This document shows, piece by piece, positions 55,710-64,000 of a DNA stretch of 64,000 nt. Position 1 is the stretch's first letter. The number at the start of each line of letters is the position of its first letter. This stretch comes from Bisporella sp. PMI_857 (lineage: Eukaryota; Ascomycota; Leotiomycetes; Helotiales; Helotiaceae). A program made the translations under genes and the position numbers. The stretch is from positions 186,001 to 250,000 of the forward strand of contig JAJSPD010000036.1 in the NCBI GenBank assembly GCA_021307315.1, in the 5' to 3' direction. Under the pieces are notes generated by a model. That model was not told the DNA's origin. It made no database searches and worked only from the letters and a program-made list of their open reading frames with translations.

Positions 55710-56439
55710 CTACTTTCAGAAAGTGGGTCTCCCAGCAAGTGAATCAATTGGAGGATCTGCTAGGGTATCACAGCGATAGAATACAGCCTTATTACTGTAA
55801 GAGCGTTACGGATAATCTATTATCTACAGTGCAAGGCCATAAATATATGGAGAAGAGATTTTCTAGCTGCTTGGCCTACATTACGTGCCTGCCCCGCCCC
55901 GCTTGCGACTGGTCATGCTCCTCATTTTTCTCGCATTATAAACACATTAGCCTTGTTCATGATCGAAGATCTGTCTATAAATCAGCATCAGTCCACGACT
56001 GATTTCCAGACACCAACAGTTCACGTCCTGGTGATAAAGTGACAACGCCGGTACAAAATATACTTGAATAATTGACATGGTTAAGGCAGGTGGCATCACT
56101 TCTGTTCCTTTAGAAAAACAACCGACTCTCCAACGTTTTTCGCTCTTCCAGAATCTGTCACTGTTACCAGGGAGGTCACGATAGATTGATGGCTTCATAT
56201 GTCTATACGGAACTTCAAGCCGAAGTGGGTGAGTTGAGACTGGTGGCTTTACAGCTGGGCAGCGACCACGATGTTCTGCGATGCAACATTGTTCATTGTC
56301 CGCTTCTCGAGCCATAGGCGGAGGTCAAGGATGCAAGGCTACCTGTCAGCGATGGCTGGACAGTGGAACAGACTTTGGATGGACGATACCTGTTCATGAG
56401 CCCACGCAACTCAGGAATCTCTAATTCTTGGAAACATCC
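55710..56439. other. Intergenic, no gene supported
   Basis: Short frames on both strands without recognizable content. The right part leads into the HET pseudogene. Confidence 0.4.
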
Positions 56440-57714
56440 AGATGCGAATTGTGACCCAAAAGTGTATGAGTTGCGAAAAATTTTCTGCTGACGACGGCTC
56501 CCTGTGGCACGTACCTCCATATGACGCCCTGTCCTACGCCTGGGGAACCACTGATAACGAAGAATACATCCACGGTACTGGTCCAGCCGACCCCCTTCGA
56601 ACGCCATCCTAGTTATGAATCCGGGCAATCTAGCCGGTGCACTTAGACACCTCAGATATCCTGATCGGCAACGCATGCTTTGGATTGACGCTATCTCTAT
56701 CAACCAAACCGATATTGGTGAACGCGGCCGACAAGTTAAGCGAATGAGCCAGATCTGCCCCCTTTCCGATAACGTCAGAATCTAGTTAGGTCCCGAGTCC
56801 GAAGACAGCACACATGCGCTAGAAACTTTACGGTATTTCAGTGAATAGGTGGAACACGTCATCTCTCATCGATGGGGCGATGCGCCAAACGCGCTGGAAT
56901 GCGACTGGTGGCGAGATGGGCATACTGTTGAACAGGCTAGGTCTAAGGATCATACCTAGTCTATTGTAGGCACCGGTAGGCACCTATAGGCAACGGTAGG
57001 CAACAGTAGGTATCAGTGTGATGACATGTGAGTATCGTACCTCTATAAGTAGAGGGATTATCTCCTATAGTTTAGGTTCTACAACCTTCAGCAATTGATA
57101 CTCGTTTGCCCTATACTCTCTGAAGGCCACGTGACTACTTCCCTCTATTTGAACACATACACTGCCCTACGAAAAGAAGACCTGGGAATCAATATCCTCG
57201 CTGCTGCGTCGGCAATGGCTCAAACATCTCTGGGTCTTGCAGGAAGCTTTTTCGTGCAACCGAGTGCTGCTCCATGCGGGCGAGACACCATCCCATGGGT
57301 CAATGTGCGTAAGGCATTGTTGGTTCTAAGACAAAAACAAGCGTACCGCCACCTGAAATCAGAGACCGCCTCTTCAAATATGCACGGGGCTTGATGGCAC
57401 CACCACTAGCTTCATCCGAGCATTTACTCCTCTGGGCGCGAAATCAGAAATGCGAAATCCCTCAAGACAGGGTCTACGGAATCTTGGGCTTTCTAGATCC
57501 TAGGATCGTTGCCAAGATTGAGGTAGACTATTCAATTCCGGTCTGGAAGGCATACTCGCCGCTCGTGCTAGCTGAGAATGAAGTCTATCAGAAATTGAAT
57601 ATGCTCAACCGCTGTAACATTATAACGCGCTATGAGGGATATCCATCATGGGTGCCAAACTGGGTGTCACGGAGCATCTCGTACGTCCCTCGAGAGCTCG
57701 TTTCTAGTTCATGA
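56440..57714 (+). pseudogene. HET-domain gene, fragmented
   Basis: Blocks in order: CMSCEKFSADDGSLWHVPPY-like start, YDALSYAWGTTDNEEYIH, NPGNLAGALRHLRYPDRQRM, LWIDAISINQTDIGERGRQV, a TAG inside VRI*LGPESEDS, then after a repeat-rich insert (about 56926-57095) IPWVNVRKAL, ARNQKCEIPQDRVYGILGFL and EGYPSWVPNWVS. These are the conserved HET motifs, in several frames with stops and a frameshift near 56600. Heterokaryon-incompatibility domains mediate self/non-self cell death; this copy cannot encode a full protein. Confidence 0.8.
56966..57012. repeat. GTAGGCA minisatellite in the HET pseudogene
   Basis: Five units related to GGTAGGCAACA in about 47 bp, inside a 160-bp insert that interrupts the HET coding sequence. 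Confidence 0.65.
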
Positions 57715-58389
57715 GAGCTAGCGCAACGTATTTGGCATGTGTGTATTCTTACTTATAGAACTAAAGGTCAAGCCAGGTAGGCTCTTATAGCCTACGAGAG
57801 TAGGTCGCACGCTCGTGAGCACGTGCGGACCCACTTCTCCGTGACATAGAGGCTGGGCGTTGTCATACTTTATCAACCTTTAGATAGGCGAGCTGTTGAA
57901 GAGTGATTCAAGGCTTGGTTTGGTACCTACTGATTGGGGAGAGGTGACGACGCTCGATCTGTTTTTGCTGGCTTTCGTGTTCAAGAATAAGGAGAATGGA
58001 CACATCAGCATGAATGATCCGAGGATGTCAGCAGCAGCTATTAAGCAAATAAGCATCGTACAAGAGACTTTAGAATTATACGACGACTTTGATTGCACTT
58101 TGAGACGGACTTGTATTATGTTTGTATGCTGTTGCAATATGTGCGAGAGAGCTGACTCTCCTGCCCGATCTTTACTCTCTTCTCTACAAAACGCAGGTGT
58201 ATGTAGCTCGCCTGGTCGGCAGAGTAGACATGAGCCTCTCAGGCTCAACTCAAGAGTGTCAATACTTTCTTATTGATCAGTAACTAAGTATAGTGGGTGA
58301 CCATAAGTCAGTGCCGTCAATTAGTCAGCACAAATCTTCCCTTCGTCCTTTCAACTATTAATTGCAATTACTCAACCAAATCTTAGTTA
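57715..58389. other. Intergenic, no gene supported
   Basis: An open frame at 57896-58276 shows no recognizable motif and no codon pattern I trust. Confidence 0.35.
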
Positions 58390-58569
58390 TACAGTCAAAC
58401 CTGGTTATATCGGAACGCTCGGTGCCCAACCAACCTTCCGATATATAAAGGTTTCCGATATAACGAGGCGGTCCATTATAGCTACCTAAAGCTCGGAGGA
58501 TCCAAGGTTCATTCCGATATACAGAGGTTTCCGATATAACGAGTTCCGATATAACCAGGTTTGACTGTA
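58390..58569. mobile_element. 180-bp MITE with TA target duplication
   Basis: The left end TACAGTCAAACCTGGTTATA and right end TATAACCAGGTTTGACTGTA are perfect inverted repeats that extend into ATCGGAA/TTCCGAT. TA flanks both sides (58388-58389 and 58570-58571). Internal TTCCGATATA motifs repeat four times. A Tc1/mariner/Pogo-type MITE. Confidence 0.9.
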
Positions 58570-58624
58570 TAGAAAACAGCTGCTTTGTAAGGGAATTTCA
58601 CTTCTAATATATAATCATAGCTAT

Positions 58625-58885
58625 TCAGTATTTGGTAAATCAGCCATCTGCTGCAATTACAGCGTCGATACACTTTTGGATACCGGATGCTAACTTATTC
58701 AACATATCCTCTTCCAACTACTCCCGCGCTTCTTTCGCCGCTTTGATCAAGAGCTCTTTGGTTGTATCATTATCTTTCATAGTAATAAGCTCTGGACAAA
58801 GCTCAATGATCTTGGCTTTAAGCAACTTCCACAAGTTTTCGATTGGGTTAAAGTCGGGAGAATAAGGATGGAGCACCACGGAAAG
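58625..58885 (-). pseudogene. Tc1/mariner transposase C-terminal fragment
   Basis: The minus strand reads LGLSVVLHPYSPDFNPIENL then WKLLKAKIIELCPELI, LLIKAAKEARE, a stop, and LEEDMLNKLASGIQKCIDAV. HPYSPDFNPIENLW is the signature around the last catalytic acidic residue of Tc1/mariner DDE transposases. The N-terminal and first two catalytic residues are missing. Confidence 0.85.
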
Positions 58886-59516
58886 ACCAAGATTTCGATT
58901 CGTGGCAGCAGTTTCTCAGATATGAGAGGAGTCGACTAGAAGCCGAAGCTGCTGGGGAGAAGGTATATGCTGGGGTTGACGGGATCATTCTTTGCACCCA
59001 AGACCAGACACACAAGGAGATCCTGCAGGCGTTTGGTCCGTTGAGATTGTGCGTACTGTGTGAAAACCCGATTGCAACGACTCTTCAGGACTGTCAGGAT
59101 ATATATGTCAGCCTCGGCGGAGCTAAGATTCCCGGAAAGATCTCCTCGACCGGTTATGTCCTACGATACAGCCCGCATAATATGCTTTTGAGGAAGCTTC
59201 TGCTGGAAGACAGGCGATTGGGGAGCTCATTTGGGTCGAGCGTACGGAGCCGGTCGGTTGGTTTCATTTCCCACACTCCTACGTACGAGGCAATTGGCGA
59301 AAGGAGTCTATTGCCGCCCTATCGCTTCTCTGCAAGTGTTGTCATGACGTCGACTTCAGATTGTGGCTACTATGCTACAAGACGGATTTTGGCGAGCCTG
59401 CGCATATGCCTAGCCTGATATCATCAGTGGGCAACCTATCAGGTTTCACCAAGCGTAGAAAGACGGAGGCAGCGCGGCTCTCTTGGCGTCAATATATAGG
59501 ATTAAAAAAAGTGTAG
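58886..59516 (+). pseudogene. Gfo/Idh/MocA-type oxidoreductase fragment
   Basis: DGIILCTQDQTHKEILQAF, LCVLCENPIATTLQDCQDIY (the EKP-like motif with K changed to N), STGYVLRYSPHNMLLRKLLL, then after a frameshift near 59218 IGELIWVERTEPVGWFHFPH and SYVRGNWRKES, CHDVDFRLWLLCYKT and SSVGNLSGFTKRRK to a stop at 59516. This is the middle of a Gfo/Idh/MocA NAD(P)-dependent oxidoreductase; the Rossmann GxGxxG N-terminus and the end of the C-terminal domain are missing. Its left edge abuts the transposase remnant. Confidence 0.8.
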
Positions 59517-60871
59517 TAAATAACAAAAAGAAAGCTGGCTATCTAGTTTTGCGATGCAGGCAGTGCCAGTTCCCTCTCTCTGCAGCAAACGTGACCTGTA
59601 TTAGCTGAGGAGCCACAGAAACAGTATAGTTGACTTTGTTGTAGGCCTCAGATTGCCTCTTTTTGGGGGATTACCAGAGGTTCATTACTGATAAACTATG
59701 TTGCTATGAGGATTTGGTTGAATAACGGAGGTTAAGTTCTATAAATAAAATGTTAAACTGTTGTCATCCCGTTCTGCCAGGTCTTCTCTACCGTTCGCCC
59801 TGCATTCGTCATCTTCCTGTAAAACACGGTGGGAAGATGGTAGTAGTGGACTGATATCGGGGTAGGGATGTGCCCCCAAGTGAGCATCTCGCTGCTGCCA
59901 ATCGCCGACTAGGAAAAAATGATGGTCAAGATCGTAAGACCAAGATTGCGGTTGACGACGGAGACGCTAAAGAGATTGAGGCGGTCATTCGGACAATGGC
60001 CCCAGCACGTAAACCATTAAACCACGCATAAGAAAACAGTGCAGTGCTGACTTTGCCAATCTGTGGATGAGCTTATCAGCTTGAACTTGTGACTTGAGAC
60101 CTTCATGGACAATGTTCATGCTGACCACATGCGCATCCTCTGGATCCAATCGGCGCTAAATAACATTTCTTAGGCGGCAGCTAATTGTCCTTCCATTGTT
60201 ATCAATAGAACTTGGCAATGGCCTAAATTGAATGACATCCCCAAATTGATGGATCTAAAATTGGATGACTTCGCAGTTGGTGAGCTAGCGAAATGTTGGC
60301 GGCAGTGGCTGGGTCCCACCTTTTTGCTGACCCATTCATTTTGTTTACCATTCCCCACTTCAGTGAGTCTCCACTCTGCTGCATGGGCCACTCTTCGCTT
60401 CGCTGGGATTCTCCACTCTGAGATGCGAGTTGCGCCTGACCACATGATGACTTTGTTGGTGTATGTATTCCTTGTCTACGGCTTTCATCCCCGCTGGAAG
60501 AGTAACTAGCCGCTAGCCAAGGCTTTGCTCAATCCTCACTTTCATGTTGATTGCGCCGAGCCTGTCGCGAGAATATCACGACATTATGCAATAGAGTTCT
60601 ACGCCAGAGGGATGTCGCGGCGGTTTGGCGGCAGAATCATGCTGCATATGCCTACGAGACTGGGAGATTGAGGGCATATTGAGACGATGGTGTCAATGGA
60701 CGTTTGATCATCTAGAGACGCATTGGAGTGCCAGTAGGGGATTAACTGAGTAATTGAGTAGGCACAATGTAGCTATTGAGAATTGAGTAACTGGGACGAG
60801 AAGTGTTGTGTCTGAAGCATCGACTGATTGTGATGTGAATGTTGGCGGTTGACAATATCAAGCCATACTAA
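59517..60871. other. Intergenic, no gene supported
   Basis: Mixed-composition sequence. Overlapping frames near 60170-60510 on both strands have no recognizable content. No terminal repeats are seen. Confidence 0.4.
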
Positions 60872-63800
60872 TTATTTTACAATGAACTCTTGCTCCGAGA
60901 TGTCTTTGAAAAATCCATGTGGATCTACATCAGGCCACACTCTTAAAAAGTTGTTCCTCAAACCTTTTCGCTCCGCAGACGGAAATTTCCAATCAAAAGC
61001 AAAATCGGAATGGAGGAATCCATTGTGTTTCTGGTCAAGCTCAAAATACCCTACGCGCGAGTATACGGGGAGTTGTGTATCGGGACAATCTCCAACCCGA
61101 TCTAAAGCCAGTCCGCGCACGACCCATGTGTTGATGAGCTTGTACTTCTCTATTGGCGTAATTGGTTCCACACGTATCTCTAGACAATATATTTCCTGTG
61201 GTAATGCATCTGTTGTGTCTGGAACAAGCCAGCCTACAGGAAGTCCCTCATCCGTCCGCAGAATGTGTGCCCTAGGCCCCATTTCAGCATCGTTCGAAAT
61301 TGGCTTAATCATTTCGAGATATTCGAATTTACCCTCCGAACGCGGCCACCACCCTGGGTTCCTTCTGTCGTGTTTTTGCAGCTCGCGTGCGTCGAGAAGT
61401 TCCTGATCTCGGTACCCCGGAGGGCAGGAGCATAAAGCGTCAACTCCGCCACGACGGGCAAAATAGAACTGGTCATGCACCACTTTCCACCTCGCTCCCT
61501 TCAGTTTTCCTTTGACCCTCAGTTGTAAGCCCTTGGTTCCTGCTGCGAACATAACATCATTATCACCGCCACGGACAACTTCGGTCTCGATGAATTCTTG
61601 AACTGAAAGTGTGGAGTTTTCGTAAACTTCGCCGGCCGAGTCGTTAAAAACGACGCCGTCCACCGATAGCCATGACCAGGTTGGATAAGTATCTGCTTCG
61701 CTAGATGGGCGGCTTGTCGTATCCTTATCGACGAACCATAGCAGACTCGCAATGAAGTCATTTGAAACAGCACCCGGCAGATTGATTTTGGAACTCAGTG
61801 TGGACAAGAACATCGGAATGCCGGCGTCTTCCATGGATGCTACGAGGCCTCGTATTGCCAAAGGTTTGTCGGATCGGTAAGTGAGTTGTCTCTGGGTATA
61901 AGAATTCACATACTCCCACCACATGTGTGAGGAATATCCTCTTGCAACCGATGACTCGGGGCGAAATCGATTGGGTTCGAAGTAAGATCTCTCATTTCCT
62001 TGGGATTGGAAATATGCTATCTCTCCGGAAGCATCTTTTAGCTCGAAATGTAGCTGGCTTTCGCCAAAGTAGACAATACGTCGAGGGAGTGCTCTTTCCT
62101 GGAGACACCACCCTCGACGATTCCAATTGCATACTTCAAGCTCGATACGCCGGGTCTTCTCAATGTCCATTTGCGACGGTATGGCATAAGTAACTTTAGT
62201 ATCACCATTGTGGGCGCGCACTCCAAGGACGCACGGATGGTTGGATAGGGGATCCTGCACACGAAATAACCCCTCTTCGCCGCTCCATGCGGCTGATGCT
62301 ACGATAGTGAATGAGGAATTTTTGTATATATCGCACATTGTCGCGCTCTCCCGTTTCCAATCCTCTTTCGAATCTTGAATAATACATAGGGAATCAATCC
62401 AGAGAAAGGAATATCCAAGGGACGCTACGGTATGGATAGCCTGTCGGAAGGTCTTCGTCAGTTCCGCTGTGGACACTCCAAGCCTTAGACTATGCTGATT
62501 CTCCAATGTCAGCTTCAAGAAGTTGGTGTCCTTTCCCCAACAGTGGCTTAAAGCAACATAGCCAAGGTTCTTGAAATCCTTAGAAATGTTAATGGAAGGC
62601 ACTTTATACTTCTTGGCACCTCTGGGTATCCGGTATTCTACTCCTTCGAGTTAGTGGGACTATGTTAATCAACTAAGGATTTTTCATTTACCGACCTTCA
62701 CACCGAGGACAATAGGGAGGTCCCTTCGTCTGAATGTTTAGTAGTCTCTGAGTGGATTTCAACTCTTTAGCTAAGCAGGCACAGCATTGTTGACCGCTTG
62801 TGTTTAGACAACTCATCGCAAATTTGTGATCACACTCACCGGCCATGAGTGAGTCACTATCGTTGTTTCTGGCAGTAAGTACCCGACTCATAATCTCATC
62901 CCTATCCAAGAGCCTAACGATACCGAACTTCAATGCCGACCCTACATGAAGCACTCGACCAGGAAAGAAATTGCTTGATTCAGGAGCTTCTGTTTCCCGA
63001 AGCCAGCGCTGTATTAATGACATTGCATATTCAGAGCCAGTTGAGTTTGAAAGGGGCATCTTGATCGGACCACTAATCTGCGGATGACATTGAAGAACTA
63101 ATATTGGAGGAGCAAACTCTGACTCTCCCTGTTCCACCAACATGTGATTCTCAAAATCACGAATACCAGGCATCCACCTCCTAGGTCGTTTGAATATTCC
63201 AAAATGCGGTACAATCTGAGCTGCCCCTTTTCCCAGTTCTAGTGAGTGCGCCTTTTTCACCTGGGAGTCAGTCGGCGGGATATCGCCATCGAAAGATTCG
63301 ATTACTAGTCTTATTCGCCGATGACGACGATATCTACTTTCGATTGCATTTCTTTCTTTGTCTTCAAGTGTTGTTGCGAGGAGTTGCTCCCGTTGATTTT
63401 GTAATGTGGCATCTGCAGTAAGCAGAGTCTCACGTTGTGCAGGACTCATAGAGGTCCATATTAAAGTGCAAAGATGACAGCCATTCCCAACAGAATCAAA
63501 GAGCTCTTGTGGGGTTGAGTAATGATCGAAACATTCCCTATCTCGAATGAAAAGACCGAAATGCCGTGATGGGTTGAATGAATCTCGAGATTGAAGCAGA
63601 CTGGAAGCACAGCATATCCACCGACAGATGTTGCATAATGAGTGTGGCTTGAATACCGCAGGAGAGACTTCATCGGAATCTGGAACAAGATGCTGCCATC
63701 CTGGACTAGTAAGGAATTCTGTGCGAAGATTTAATCTGGACTCCAGGTGGCGGGGAGTGTAGCCATTGTTTTGCTCATTGTCGTGCTCAAAGGGCACAGG

Positions 63801-64000
63801 GTAAGAAGAGGACGAGTCTTCGACGCAACAAGAGCAGCGAAGGAATTGAGGAAGCAGTTTTGTCTCATTTGTCTCTACCAGTGAGTAGCTGGGTGATTGC
63901 CCAACCGGAAGTTTACCCCTAGGAAAGTATACGCATCTATCGTCGACCTCATGGCCGCTTTCCAGTTCTTGAACAAGTGTTAATCCACCGTAGCGAGCTA
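60872..64000 (-). CDS. Large HET-domain protein, 5' end beyond window
   Basis: Exon 2 (62637-60872) carries the HET domain: YVALSHCWGKDTNFLKLTL, YSFLWIDSLCIIQDSKEDW, MCDIYKNSSFTIVASAA, GWCLQERALPRRIVYFGE, then YPTWSWLSVDG and a beta-rich C-terminus. A 58-nt intron (62695-62638, branch CACTAAC, acceptor GAGTAG) joins PRCE to EYRIPRGAKKYKVPSI in frame. Exon 1 has CNICRWICCASSLL, a GNGCHLCTLIW cluster typical of the region before fungal HET domains, and a long linker ending in CAC...CPRC. No ATG occurs at 63797 (GTG); the frame is open to base 64000, so the start lies outside. HET proteins drive incompatibility-type cell death. Intact as far as seen. Confidence 0.88.

Noticed and set aside
57896..58276. 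126-aa open frame, plus strand
   Set aside because: No recognizable motif, an overlapping antisense frame of the same length, and no splice or promoter signal.

Overview
This window is fungal nuclear DNA, almost certainly from a filamentous ascomycete (Pezizomycotina). Reasons: short introns (about 43-76 nt, mostly GTAAGT/GTATGT donors and CTAAC-like branch points), HET-domain genes, a HET/NB-ARC/TPR NLR-like receptor, fungal kinase-TPR proteins, a PAC1/LIS1 gene, LTR and DNA transposon debris, AT-rich decayed intergenic stretches, and in-frame stops of the kind RIP mutation could produce. I cannot name the species.

Layout. 1-1100: 3' part of a single-pass membrane protein gene. 3303-8636: two paralogous 188-aa small secreted proteins with conserved dibasic sites, separated by an F-box/leucine-rich gene and a Pogo/Fot transposase remnant. 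9467-12374: a dynamin-like GTPase gene split by a 420-bp element with a perfect 8-bp target duplication and also frameshifted. 14215-17258: a 999-aa HET/NB-ARC/TPR receptor. 18887-23921: a multi-pass membrane protein, an opine-dehydrogenase-like enzyme and a decayed paralog of the membrane protein. 26.1-31.9 kb: a CxxC mini-protein candidate, PAC1 with a one-base deletion, and a calcineurin-like phosphoesterase. 32.3-38.8 kb: a TPR pseudogene split by a 1.75-kb hAT-like element, a foldback repeat, a Copia integrase remnant and LTR pieces.

38871-54116 is a block dominated by protein kinase genes: a kinase with a C-terminal degenerate kinase-like half (minus strand), a broken membrane gene, a non-autonomous hAT-like element with a nested solo LTR, a CorA-like membrane gene with a nonsense codon, and two tandem kinase-TPR fusions (1351 and 1011 aa). 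54.6-64 kb holds a cysteine-rich repeat protein, a HET pseudogene, a Tc1/mariner remnant with a MITE, a Gfo/Idh/MocA pseudogene and a large HET gene running off the right edge.

Overall the window looks like an accessory, transposon-rich region enriched in incompatibility or innate-immunity type genes (HET, NLR, kinase-TPR, CorA-like), with two or three metabolic or housekeeping-type genes embedded. The kinase-TPR tandem pair is the most system-like unit. Exon joins were worked out by eye from splice signals and frame and were not checked against transcripts.
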